From Promethearchaeota archaeon (GTDB taxonomy: Archaea > Asgardarchaeota > Lokiarchaeia > Sigynarchaeales > SOKP01), in assembly GCA_030605085.1 (NCBI GenBank), contig JAUWBH010000067.1, forward strand, positions 1-28,282: a stretch of 28,282 nucleotides of DNA. The letters are read 5' to 3'. Below are positions 1 through 8,345 of the stretch, piece by piece. A program made the translations under genes and the position numbers. Under the pieces are notes generated by a model, which was not told the origin of the DNA, searched no databases, and worked only from the letters and a program-made list of their open reading frames with translations. How positions within the stretch are numbered: the first letter of the stretch is position 1; each line of letters begins with the position of its first letter.

Positions 1-94
1 TTATATCTTTCCGAAGTTCGGGTTGTGCCAAGATGTCTGTTAGGACATTTTGCCCAAATACTAAAGAACCCGCTCCAATAAAGGTAATTTTTAT
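1..94 (-). CDS. Glycoside hydrolase family 4 (MelA/AglA-like), 5' end only
   Basis: Only the first 31 codons are inside the window; the gene runs off the left edge. The frame reads KITFIGAGSLVFGQNVLTD, the NAD-binding opening of GH4 enzymes (beta strand, GAGS dinucleotide loop, then the VFxxNVLxDIL helix typical of alpha-galactosidase/alpha-galacturonidase members). GH4 enzymes cleave glycosides by a redox mechanism using NAD and a divalent metal in the cytoplasm. The odd point is the start: where family members have ATG before KIT, this gene has ATA (92-94), and an in-frame TAA lies at 104-106, so no ATG, GTG or TTG is available. It begins about 20 bases after the stop of the Fe-S gene on the same strand, so the two may be cotranscribed. 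Family assignment from the N-terminus is fairly secure; substrate and intactness cannot be judged. Confidence 0.7.
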   Translation of the reverse strand, partial: MKITFIGAGSLVFGQNVLTDILAQPELRKDI

Positions 95-113
95 AGTTAT
101 AGATTAATTAAAA

Positions 114-1241
114 TCATTTGCTTGAAGAATATTCTTTATATGTTGGCGGATAATAAATTATTTCCTCTCCATTATCGTTAAGTTTTTTGACATACTCATT
201 TCCATCATCGTCCATATAAATTTTTCCACTGCTTTTTAAAATTTTAAAGAGTTCAACTCGTTTCTTATGGTTGGCTACGCAAATAAAACTGCAGTGTCCA
301 CATCGGGGTCCAAAATGGCGATCAGGGGATACTAAAGCTACATTTTCAAGTTTTCCAATATAAGAGGAAGATTTGAGAAGTTCCTTATTAAACTTCCTTA
401 TTTTTTCTGGAACTTGTTCATTGTTTAAAAGATCGTACATAACTTTGCTCCTGATTTTAAAATCTTTCCACTCTTCATTTGAAATTTTTTTTAAGCAGAA
501 ATGATCAGGAGACCATATTGTCCAAGTTCCATCTTCAGATAAACCCGTCATACCTAAACAACTAATACCGCATTTTGTATAAGTCCCTCGTTTAGAATAC
601 ACCTCATTTTGCCTTCCTATTATTACTGGTTGTGAAGTTTCTTCTTCATCTATGGATGCATAACCTGAGGTACATGATCTTATGCAAATTTTACATTTGT
701 TACAATTGTTCTTTTCAGCCATAGGATCTGGCTCAAGTGGTGCAGTAGTTAAAACACCTCCCAAAAATAACGAAGCTCCATAATCTTCGGTAACTAAATT
801 TCCTGACCATCCTAAATGTCCTAAACCGGCTGCCACAGCACCATATCGAAGAGAAAAATCGGGATAAGCGACATCCATTTTAAAAACGTTTGCAAAACCA
901 TCTCTATACTTAAAATTGGGAATAATTGCAAATGCCTTATATTCCGTATTTTTTTCGATTAATTCTGTAATTTCTTGCGCTGCTTTCCAAGCGCTGGAAT
1001 AGGCAAAATGTAGTTCCTTTTTGAGGCTCCACCTTTCTTCCTTGGAAAAGTAATTTTCAAGCGCTTCTATTGAATTAGGATAACCGTAAATTATACAACT
1101 TTTGGCACCAGGAAGGCAATAATTCATATCTCCTGAAGGTGGAGCATCTTTAAGTCTTTCTTGGCTTCCTACACCTACGAGTTTGGCACCTGAATCAAGT
1201 GCCATTTTTTTTACGACTTTTTTTAATTCTTTTAAATCCAT
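114..1241 (-). CDS. QueG/reductive-dehalogenase-like Fe-S protein
   Basis: A 375-residue protein with the layout of epoxyqueuosine reductase (QueG) and corrinoid reductive dehalogenases. The N-terminus has a DSGAKLVGVG strand-loop (residues 16-25). The middle has GLGHLGWSGNLVTEDYGASL (139-158), matching the cobalamin-side GWxG..GS..LG region of the family. Two ferredoxin-like cysteine sets follow: C180, C183, C186, C190, and C314, C317, C321; C224 and C228 are additional candidates. No twin-arginine or other signal peptide is present, so it should be cytosolic. Family members transfer electrons through two 4Fe-4S clusters to a cobamide. The C-terminus lacks the HEAT-like repeat of QueG, and about 90 residues separate the cysteine sets, so tRNA epoxyqueuosine as substrate is doubtful. 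Divergent to the membrane protein gene at 1562; the GH4 gene lies just downstream. Start ATG; stop TGA. Confidence 0.75.
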   Translation of the reverse strand: MDLKELKKVVKKMALDSGAKLVGVGSQERLKDAPPSGDMNYCLPGAKSCIIYGYPNSIEALENYFSKEERWSLKKELHFAYSSAWKAAQEITELIEKNTEYKAFAIIPNFKYRDGFANVFKMDVAYPDFSLRYGAVAAGLGHLGWSGNLVTEDYGASLFLGGVLTTAPLEPDPMAEKNNCNKCKICIRSCTSGYASIDEEETSQPVIIGRQNEVYSKRGTYTKCGISCLGMTGLSEDGTWTIWSPDHFCLKKISNEEWKDFKIRSKVMYDLLNNEQVPEKIRKFNKELLKSSSYIGKLENVALVSPDRHFGPRCGHCSFICVANHKKRVELFKILKSSGKIYMDDDGNEYVKKLNDNGEEIIYYPPTYKEYSSSK

Positions 1242-1561
1242 TTAAATCCATTTTAAAATTTTTAATAAAGTAGAGTAGTAATAATAATATGCATAATTAC
1301 ATTATCATTAAAGTTATTTTTATAGAACATCATTAAAATCGAGAGAATAGAAAAATAAAAGAATAAAAGTATTTCAAAATATATAAAAAAAATAAAAATT
1401 AAGGATATATATTTAAGTTTTTTAAAAAAAATAATAAAACTCTTAGAAGAACTTGAACTACTAATGAGATAAATATTCTAGAATAAAAAAAAAATAAAAA
1501 ATTAAACTTATAAAAGATAAAATCAAAAACTTAACTTATACTAAAAATAAAATTGATAAAA
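1242..1561. other. Long AT-rich divergent intergenic region
   Basis: About 320 bases separate the start codons of two divergent genes. The sequence is almost entirely A and T, with runs of A/T such as around 1411-1432 and 1490-1502. No convincing ORF, tRNA or hairpin was found. It must hold promoters for both genes; a TATA-like stretch (tataaaagataaa) near 1509-1521 could serve the rightward gene. No Shine-Dalgarno site precedes either start, so one or both transcripts may be leaderless. Confidence 0.5.
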
Positions 1562-2437
1562 ATGTTAGAATTAAAAAAATACATAATCCCAATAATATTA
1601 ATAATTGTTTTTTGTGTTATACTGCCAATAAGCATGATATTATTTATGATAGATGTTGACAGATTTACTCTCATATTGCCGGGCAATTCAGGGGGGATTC
1701 AAACTGCAATGATGATGTGGCTGATTTCTTTGAGTGCTATTTTTGGAGTCTTGATAGGGTATGCTCTTGCACCCATATATCTTTTTGTTCATAGGAAATT
1801 CTTCGGAAAGGGAATGATATATGGTATAGAAGAAAGAGCCAAGGAAGAAGAGAAGGGTCGTAAAAAGTTTAGCGGTATGTTTAAGGGAATTTTTCCAGCT
1901 CTTATGACAATGAATATTGCCTTAATGTTTGCTTTTAATACAACCATCCAAGATTCATTATATGTAGGAAGCTCAGAGGCTCCAGCGGTGGCGGCGGTCG
2001 TTGATGCCACAGCAACTATGTTTATTATCACGATGTTGAGCTTCGGAGCTGTTATAGCCTTATTTTCAGGCACTTGGTTTTTACTGGATTCGGGGTTAGT
2101 TTTTACGAATAAAGAAAAGATCAAAGATAAAGTCGAACCCATAGAAGTACGGAATGTAGGGGGGACTTTCCTAACCTTATTAAAAGGATACGCGGGAATT
2201 GGTGTCCTAATCAGCTTCTATTCGTTTGTAGTGACTGCTTTTGAGGTAACAGGGGGTGGATTTCACTTTTCTTTATACCTGTTCTTGATACTATGGCCTA
2301 TTTTTCTTGCGATGTGGTGTTTACCCGCAATTCTTCTCATGAACTTAACTTGGAAGCACAGAAAGGAATATATACTAAAAAAGGCTAGAGAATTGGGAGC
2401 TATCGAGATAGTGGATATAGATATTAAAAGTTCTTAA
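1562..2437 (+). CDS. Six-helix integral membrane protein, unknown function
   Basis: A 291-residue protein with about six hydrophobic helices (near residues 8-30, 50-76, 105-126, 148-177, 202-229 and 234-262 of the ATG form). A basic, charged cytoplasmic loop (GIEERAKEEEKGRKKFSG) follows helix 2, and the C-terminus is charged. No catalytic motif or transporter signature is visible, so it is annotated only as a membrane protein. ATG at 1562 is preferred; a TTG three codons upstream (1553) is also open. It stands alone, divergent from the Fe-S gene, and is followed by a run of seven T at 2441-2447 that probably ends its transcript. Confidence 0.65.
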   Translation: MLELKKYIIPIILIIVFCVILPISMILFMIDVDRFTLILPGNSGGIQTAMMMWLISLSAIFGVLIGYALAPIYLFVHRKFFGKGMIYGIEERAKEEEKGRKKFSGMFKGIFPALMTMNIALMFAFNTTIQDSLYVGSSEAPAVAAVVDATATMFIITMLSFGAVIALFSGTWFLLDSGLVFTNKEKIKDKVEPIEVRNVGGTFLTLLKGYAGIGVLISFYSFVVTAFEVTGGGFHFSLYLFLILWPIFLAMWCLPAILLMNLTWKHRKEYILKKARELGAIEIVDIDIKSS

Positions 2438-2440
2438 TTC

Positions 2441-2447
2441 TTTTTTT
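2441..2447 (+). terminator. Poly-T tract after membrane protein gene
   Basis: Seven T start three bases after the TAA stop of the membrane protein gene. Archaeal RNA polymerase terminates at such tracts without a hairpin. The position fits; activity is inferred. Confidence 0.4.
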
Positions 2448-2530
2448 ATCAACTAATAACTAATAACTGTAAATCTTATTAAAAACTATTTGAGATTAAA
2501 AAACTATTTAGTAAAAACTTGTGATGAGTA

Positions 2531-4084
2531 ATGATAAACGGAAACAAAATTACCATTAATGTAGATTCGCAAAAAAATGCTATAAATCCCATGATTTATA
2601 GTAATTTCATCGAGCATATAGGGGAATGTATTCACAATGGATTATGGGTGTACAATCCTGTTAATGTTACATTAGTTAAGGGGAATCCGATTTTAAAAGG
2701 GATGAGGGAAGATGTCTTAAAAGCAGTCAAGAATCTAAAACCGACGGTACTGAGAGCTTTTGGAGGGTGTTATAGCGATGTTTATCATTGGAAAGATGCA
2801 ATAGGACCAAGAGATTCGAGAAAAAAAGTTAAAAACATCCATTGGGGAATGCCGGAATTATCTTTTATTGAAGGTATTGGACCAGAAATCGAAAATCAAT
2901 TTGGTTCTGACGAATTTTTGACTTTATGTGAAGAGATTGGCGCTAAATCTTATCTTAATGTAAATTATGGCACAGGAACCCCGGAAGAAGCAGCGGATTG
3001 GGTAGAATATTGTAATGGTTCAGTTGAAACTGAATTTGGTGCAATGAGAGCTAAAAATGGGAGGGCTCATCCATATAATGTCAAAATATGGGGTATTGCA
3101 AACGAAATTTACGGTTTTTGGGAAATTGGATACGAAAAATTCCCTGAAAATTACGCAAAAAAGTACCTTGAGTTCGCTAAAAAAATGAGAGAAAAAGATC
3201 CCTCAATTAAATTAGTTGCATGCGGCTGGGAGAATTCAAAGTGGAATCAAACTATTTTAAAGAATATTGGATCAGAGTGGGTAGATTACTTAAGCATTCA
3301 CAGATATTTTCCTTATCTTGCAGGCCATACAAAAAGAAAAAAACCTCCGAATAACGAAAGGTGTTATCACGCGTTAATGGCATCAACACCATTAATTGAA
3401 GATTATATAAACAATACGTGGAAAGACATTACTGTAGCTTTAGGGAACGACACTCATGTTCGTATCTCATTTGACGAGTGGGGCGTATGGTATTTGATGA
3501 AGGATGCTGTAAAGACCAATTATAACTTGCAAGATGGAATCTGGACTGCATTGGTTTTAATGACTTTTCAAAAAATGTCCAATATATCCCCTTTGGCTAA
3601 TTGGGCTCAGCTCGTAAACACAATCGGGACGATTCAAACAGATCCGGATGGTTTAATCTTAACTCCGGTTTATTTAGCGTTTAAACTCTTTGTCGATCAC
3701 ATGTATAATTATTTAATTGAAGATTTGAAAGTAGAGTGTATTACCTTTAATAGCCAAAAATTTGGACGAATTCCTAAAAAGGAAAACATTCCGTACATTG
3801 ATTGTAATGCTACTATAGACGAGAATGGTGATAAACTCTCGATAATGATTATTAATAAGCATTTTAGTAATAATCTGACAGTATCACTTGAGATTAAGGG
3901 ATTTAATCCCAATGAGAAAGGAAAAATAGTTGAATTAACTAGCGAGTCTCCTTTTGATTATAACACAATAGACAATAGAAACAAGATACAAATTAAGGAA
4001 AGAGATATCGATACAATTAATTCAAATAGGACGATAAATTTAGACGCTCATTCAATAACGGTTCTGAAATTAACTAGGAAATAG
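2531..4084 (+). CDS. GH51 alpha-L-arabinofuranosidase, intracellular
   Basis: This 517-residue enzyme has the GH51 layout: an N-terminal MIYSNFIEHIGECIHNGLWV segment (21-40; family form xxYGxFxEHxGxCIYxGxW), a TIM barrel and a C-terminal beta domain. The acid/base Glu is E192 in GIANEIYG and the nucleophile Glu is E316 in SFDEWGVWY; the downstream LANWAQLVNTIG block (366-377) is also family-typical. It removes terminal arabinofuranosyl units from arabinan, arabinoxylan or small glycosides. No signal peptide is present, so substrates must be imported first. Length matches the bacterial and archaeal cytosolic group. A GTGAT sequence (2521-2525) before ATG may act as a Shine-Dalgarno site. The GH1 gene follows on the same strand after 200 bases, so shared regulation is plausible. 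Confidence 0.9.
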   Translation: MINGNKITINVDSQKNAINPMIYSNFIEHIGECIHNGLWVYNPVNVTLVKGNPILKGMREDVLKAVKNLKPTVLRAFGGCYSDVYHWKDAIGPRDSRKKVKNIHWGMPELSFIEGIGPEIENQFGSDEFLTLCEEIGAKSYLNVNYGTGTPEEAADWVEYCNGSVETEFGAMRAKNGRAHPYNVKIWGIANEIYGFWEIGYEKFPENYAKKYLEFAKKMREKDPSIKLVACGWENSKWNQTILKNIGSEWVDYLSIHRYFPYLAGHTKRKKPPNNERCYHALMASTPLIEDYINNTWKDITVALGNDTHVRISFDEWGVWYLMKDAVKTNYNLQDGIWTALVLMTFQKMSNISPLANWAQLVNTIGTIQTDPDGLILTPVYLAFKLFVDHMYNYLIEDLKVECITFNSQKFGRIPKKENIPYIDCNATIDENGDKLSIMIINKHFSNNLTVSLEIKGFNPNEKGKIVELTSESPFDYNTIDNRNKIQIKERDIDTINSNRTINLDAHSITVLKLTRK

Positions 4085-4284
4085 AAAACAATGTTTTTAA
4101 GTTCTAATATATCGAATTCTATGAATTTGAATATTCAGAAATTATTGTTGATTATTATTTAGATAAAAAAATTTAATTAATTTAAGTTATTTTTATGGAA
4201 ATAGGTTTCTCCTTAAATAGAATGATTTTATTAAGATAAATGCATTTTTTTTATCAAATTAAAATTTAATTGGAATGAAAATAA

Positions 4285-5655
4285 ATGAATATCATTAAAT
4301 TTCCTGAGGGATTTATTTGGGGTTCAGCAACCTCGAGCTATCAAATTGAAGGGGCATGGAACGAGGACGGAAAGGGCGAAAGCATTTGGGATCGAGCTTC
4401 TCACACACCAGGAGTAATAAAGAATGGAGATACTGGAGATGTTGCATGTGACCATTATCATCGATATAAAGAAGATGTTCAATTAATGAAAGAAATGGGT
4501 TTAAAGTCTTATCGATTCTCTGTGTCTTGGCCTCGTATTTTGCCGAAAGGTACAGGTGAAGTCAATCCTAAAGGAGTCGAGTTCTACGATAAATTAGTAA
4601 ACGAGTTGATTGCGAATGATATAATACCGTTCATTACGCTTTATCATTGGGACTTACCGCTTGAGTTTAATACGATTGGAGCTTGGGAAAGCCGTGAGGT
4701 AGTAGATGCTTTTGCAGAATATGCAAGATTTATGTTTAATAAATTCGGTGATCGTGTGAAAAATTGGATTACTTTTAACGAACCGTTGGTTTTTGCCGTA
4801 TGGTTTTATTTTCTAGGTATTTACGGTAAAAAAGATCTCGCTAGCGGAATTCGGGCCACTCATCTCGTCAATGTAGCACACGCAAAAACTATAGAGGCTT
4901 ATCGCTCATCAGATTATTCCGATGGTAAGATAGGGATTACACTTAACCTAAATCCGATATACTCAAAAACCGATTCTTCTTTAGATAAGGAAGGAGTTAA
5001 GATTGTTGACGGCGTAATAAATCGTTGGTTTTTAGATCCCGTTTTTAAAGCAAAATATCCAAGCGATATTTTACCTTTATTTGAAAAAAATCTCAATTTC
5101 CCTCCAATTCCGGAAGAGGATTTAATATTACTAAAGGATAATCCAATAGATTTTATAGGCATAAATAATTATTCATGTACTCGGGTAAGGGTTAAAGAGC
5201 CGGAGGATTTAAACAATTTATTCAAATTACTTCTTCCAAAAAAGCCAGAAAAAGGAGTAGAAGTGTCAGAAATAGGATGGGAGATATATCCTGTTGGTTT
5301 GTACGATCTTTTAAAGAAAGTAGATAATGAGTATAATCACCCTCTTATATATATTACAGAAAATGGCATGGCATGTAAAGATGAGGTCATTGTTGATAAT
5401 GTGGTACAAGATGATGATCGATTGAGTTATCTTAAGCGATATTTCGAAGCTGCTCATAGAGCGATAAGTGAAGGAGTAAATCTAAAAGGATATTTTGTCT
5501 GGTCATTGTTGGACAATTTTGAATGGATTGAAGGTTATTCGAAACGGTTTGGCGTAATTCGCGTTAATTATGAAACTCAGGAGAGAATGTGGAAAAAAAG
5601 TGCTTTTTGGTACAGAGATGTAATTAAAGCAAATGGTTTTAATATGGAAAAATAA
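4285..5655 (+). CDS. GH1 beta-glycosidase (beta-glucosidase-like)
   Basis: A full-length 456-residue GH1 enzyme. It starts with FPEGFIWGSATSSYQIEGAW (6-25), the family signature. The acid/base Glu is E166 in TFNEP and the nucleophile is E359 in YITENG. GH1 members hydrolyse terminal beta-linked glucose, galactose or related sugars from oligosaccharides and aryl glycosides; the exact sugar cannot be read from these motifs. No signal peptide, hence cytosolic. Residues 176-190 are short compared with many beta-glucosidases, as the loop after NEP is reduced (YFLGIYGKKDLASGIR), which may alter the aglycone site. It follows GH51 on the same strand and precedes the acyl-CoA ligase. A run of eight T at 4245-4252 in the upstream gap could terminate the GH51 transcript. 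Confidence 0.92.
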   Translation: MNIIKFPEGFIWGSATSSYQIEGAWNEDGKGESIWDRASHTPGVIKNGDTGDVACDHYHRYKEDVQLMKEMGLKSYRFSVSWPRILPKGTGEVNPKGVEFYDKLVNELIANDIIPFITLYHWDLPLEFNTIGAWESREVVDAFAEYARFMFNKFGDRVKNWITFNEPLVFAVWFYFLGIYGKKDLASGIRATHLVNVAHAKTIEAYRSSDYSDGKIGITLNLNPIYSKTDSSLDKEGVKIVDGVINRWFLDPVFKAKYPSDILPLFEKNLNFPPIPEEDLILLKDNPIDFIGINNYSCTRVRVKEPEDLNNLFKLLLPKKPEKGVEVSEIGWEIYPVGLYDLLKKVDNEYNHPLIYITENGMACKDEVIVDNVVQDDDRLSYLKRYFEAAHRAISEGVNLKGYFVWSLLDNFEWIEGYSKRFGVIRVNYETQERMWKKSAFWYRDVIKANGFNMEK

Positions 5656-5898
5656 TCAATTCAAGCTAGAAAAGAAGTATGAATTAAAATTCAGTATTTT
5701 TTTATTCTTTTTGTTCATAACATATTATATCACACTACGTGAACTTATGTTTTCTTTTAAACAAGATTATTTAGAGTATATAATTTTTTGGCGTAAGAGT
5801 AATATTTATAATTACTAAAACCAAATATATCCTAATAAAAATCTGATTTTCAAAAATCACATAATTTTTTCTAAATAAAAAACAAAAATGTGTTCAAA

Positions 5899-7728
5899 AT
5901 GTTAGAAACATCTAAGCAAGATGAATTGAATCTCATTGATGTTAAAGAGTTTGGCAAAAGATTTGAAGAATGGGCTAAAAAACATGGCGAAGAGCTCGTA
6001 GAGCTTGAAAAGATGGCCGCTGAAAATAAAATTTCATGGGGATCATGTGTTGAAGAAATTGCGCAAAAATATCCTGATAATATAGCTATAAAATTCGAAG
6101 ATATTACGCTTACATATAAAGAATTTAATGAATTGGTTAATCAATATGCCAATTATTTTATCTCCTTAGGCTTGAAAAAGGGGGATGTTGTAAAGGTTTT
6201 CATAAAAAACCGAATAGAATTTTTACTCGTTTATACTGCAAATGCTAAAATTGGAGCAATATCCTCATTGATTAATACCGATATTCGCAAGAAAACCCTG
6301 GTGTATAGTTTAAACCTTACCCCCGGCAAAATTGTAATAGTTGGTGGCGAATGCCACGAAGTTTTTAATAATTCTAAATCAGATTTCAACTTATCGGATG
6401 TTCAAAAATACTGCTTTATACCAGATAGGGGAGAGATGGCGCTTCCAGAAGGATTTATTGATCTTCCCCAGACCGTCAAAGATTTTCCTGTTGATAACCC
6501 TCCAACTACTGCTGATGTTAAGCTAACTGATGTTCTTGCTTATCTATATACTTCTGGTACCACAGGTATGCCCAAAGCTGCACTTTTAACTCATTATCGT
6601 GTTGTTGGTCCGGGATTTGCCTTTGGACGCCTTATGGCGGAATTCACCCCCGATGACGTGATGTATATTCCACTTCCCTTCTTTCATGGTACCTCCTTGA
6701 TGACAGGTTGGTCATCCATTCTTCTCAGCGGAGGTGCTTTAGCTTTAACCCGTAAATATAGCGTTAGCCACTTTTGGGATGAGATTCGAAAATTTAATGC
6801 AACAGCCTTTAATTATGTAGGGGAAATGTGCCGTTATCTCATGAATCAATCTGCTAGTCCAGATGACTTAAATAATTCTGTGAGAGTCGTTATTGGGAAT
6901 GGTCTTCGTCCGGAAATATGGAAGGATTTTAAAAAACGATTTGATATCTCCTTTATTGCAGAATTTTATGGGTCATCAGAAGGAATTGGTGGATTCGGTA
7001 ATGTATTCAATTTTGATTGTACCTGTGGTTATGGTTTTGGTAATTTTGCTATCATTAAATACGATTTTGATGAAGAAAAACCCATCAAAAACAAAAGAGG
7101 TTTTATGAGGAAGGTTCGCCGCGGCGAAATTGGTTTACTTATAGTCGAAAGTGAAGGAGTAAATCAATTCCGGGGATATACTGAAAAGGAGGCAACTGAA
7201 AAGAAGTTATTTCGAAATGTTTTTAAAAAAGGGGACGCATGGTTCAATATCGGTGATCTAATGCTAAATCAAGGATGTAATCATGCGCAATTTGTAGATC
7301 GACTCGGAGATACCTTTCGCTGGAAGGGACACAATGTATCCACCACTGAAGTAGAAGAAGTATTCAATATCTTTGATCAAGTCTTAATGTCTTCAGTATA
7401 CGGCGTCAAGATACCATATACGGATGGAAGAGCAGGAATGGCCGCAATTATTCCCAGTTCAGATGTCAGCGAATTCGATTTCAAGGGATTATCCCGTCTT
7501 TTAAGCGAAAATCTTGCCCCTTATGCTATTCCGATTTTTCTCAGATTCAAATCGGATCTCTCAATTACCCATACTTTTAAATTGAAAAAATTAAAACTTA
7601 AAAAAGAAGGCTTCGATCTTGAAAATATAGGTGACCCTTTGTTTGTTTTGCTTCCAAATGAGTCAGAATACACCCCTTTAACAAAAGAAATCTATGAGAA
7701 TATTATAAATCAAAAGTATTTTTTTTAA
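5899..7728 (+). CDS. FATP/FadD6-type acyl-CoA synthetase
   Basis: A 609-residue ANL-superfamily ligase that activates a carboxylic acid with ATP and CoA. Numbered from the GTG at 5890, the ATP/AMP motif is YTSGTTGMPKA (220-230), and the later block GDTFRWKGHNVSTTEVEEVF is the form typical of fatty-acid transport protein/very-long-chain acyl-CoA synthetases rather than ordinary FadD. ATG at 5899 is chosen; GTG at 5890 is three codons earlier. The long N-terminal region before the core (to residue ~48) is charged and has no membrane anchor, so the enzyme is probably cytosolic or peripheral. Substrate could be a long-chain acid or a bulky cyclic acid released by the neighbouring glycosidases. 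Its last 51 bases overlap the convergent small gene. Confidence 0.85.
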   Translation: MLETSKQDELNLIDVKEFGKRFEEWAKKHGEELVELEKMAAENKISWGSCVEEIAQKYPDNIAIKFEDITLTYKEFNELVNQYANYFISLGLKKGDVVKVFIKNRIEFLLVYTANAKIGAISSLINTDIRKKTLVYSLNLTPGKIVIVGGECHEVFNNSKSDFNLSDVQKYCFIPDRGEMALPEGFIDLPQTVKDFPVDNPPTTADVKLTDVLAYLYTSGTTGMPKAALLTHYRVVGPGFAFGRLMAEFTPDDVMYIPLPFFHGTSLMTGWSSILLSGGALALTRKYSVSHFWDEIRKFNATAFNYVGEMCRYLMNQSASPDDLNNSVRVVIGNGLRPEIWKDFKKRFDISFIAEFYGSSEGIGGFGNVFNFDCTCGYGFGNFAIIKYDFDEEKPIKNKRGFMRKVRRGEIGLLIVESEGVNQFRGYTEKEATEKKLFRNVFKKGDAWFNIGDLMLNQGCNHAQFVDRLGDTFRWKGHNVSTTEVEEVFNIFDQVLMSSVYGVKIPYTDGRAGMAAIIPSSDVSEFDFKGLSRLLSENLAPYAIPIFLRFKSDLSITHTFKLKKLKLKKEGFDLENIGDPLFVLLPNESEYTPLTKEIYENIINQKYFF

Positions 7729-8094
7729 ATTTTTCATTAAAAATTTACTTTTTAATTTTAGTTTTTTCCCTTCCTCTGTAAGCTCTGTTGTTGAATCATC
7801 TTGATTTATAGAAATTAAATTTTTTCTTTTCGCTGCTTGCAGATATTCCTCTACATCATCTTCTTCAACAATAAGTTGTTTTGTAGAGGAATTGAAAAAT
7901 AAACGCAATTTTGCTTTAAGTAATTCAATGGTATTTACCCCGTCATAAATTAAACCGAGAAAAGCATAAAAATAACTTGTATGCGGTTCGTACCCCTCTC
8001 CAGAATAAAACTCCTTTATTTCTTTTCTTTCATTTTTAGGGATGCGTTTAGGGTAATCCTTAAAATCTTTTGGCTTTAAATCTGAAAGTGGCAT
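7678..8094 (-). CDS. Small protein, possible winged-helix domain
   Basis: A 138-residue protein that I do not recognise. The N-terminus is charged. Residues ~43-110 alternate short helices and end in LTEEGKKL, the pattern that closes many winged-helix DNA-binding domains. The last ~25 residues are basic and then hydrophobic (LLIYNILIDFF) and come from very AT-rich DNA. The ORF therefore may have lost its natural end and run on until a stop inside the convergent ligase gene. A regulator role for nearby genes is possible but unproven. ATG start, no Shine-Dalgarno site. Confidence 0.5.
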   Translation of the reverse strand: MPLSDLKPKDFKDYPKRIPKNERKEIKEFYSGEGYEPHTSYFYAFLGLIYDGVNTIELLKAKLRLFFNSSTKQLIVEEDDVEEYLQAAKRKNLISINQDDSTTELTEEGKKLKLKSKFLMKNLKKILLIYNILIDFFC

Positions 8095-8345
8095 TAATTT
8101 TCTCTCAATCTTTAATAATTCTCAGATTTTAATATAATAAAAATTGGATATATTTTAATTAATATCTACGAAATTTCTTTAAATAATATCCCCTCAACTT
8201 CAAAAATAGGTCTTAAAATTTCCTTTAATACATCTTTTTATCTTTATGTTTTATATATCAATTTAATATTTTTAAAAAAAATTATTACTTGTATTAAATT
8301 TTTTTAATACATACTGAATAAAAGAATTTAAGATAATCATATCAG

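Noticed and set aside
1789..2142. 117-codon minus-strand ORF inside the membrane protein gene
   Set aside because: It is antisense to a convincing six-helix protein, and its hydrophobic runs mirror the helices of the true gene.
5633..5818. Small hydrophobic ORF after the GH1 gene
   Set aside because: It overlaps the end of GH1, is built from AT-rich DNA giving mostly Phe, Ile, Tyr and Leu, and has no ribosome site or recognisable pattern.
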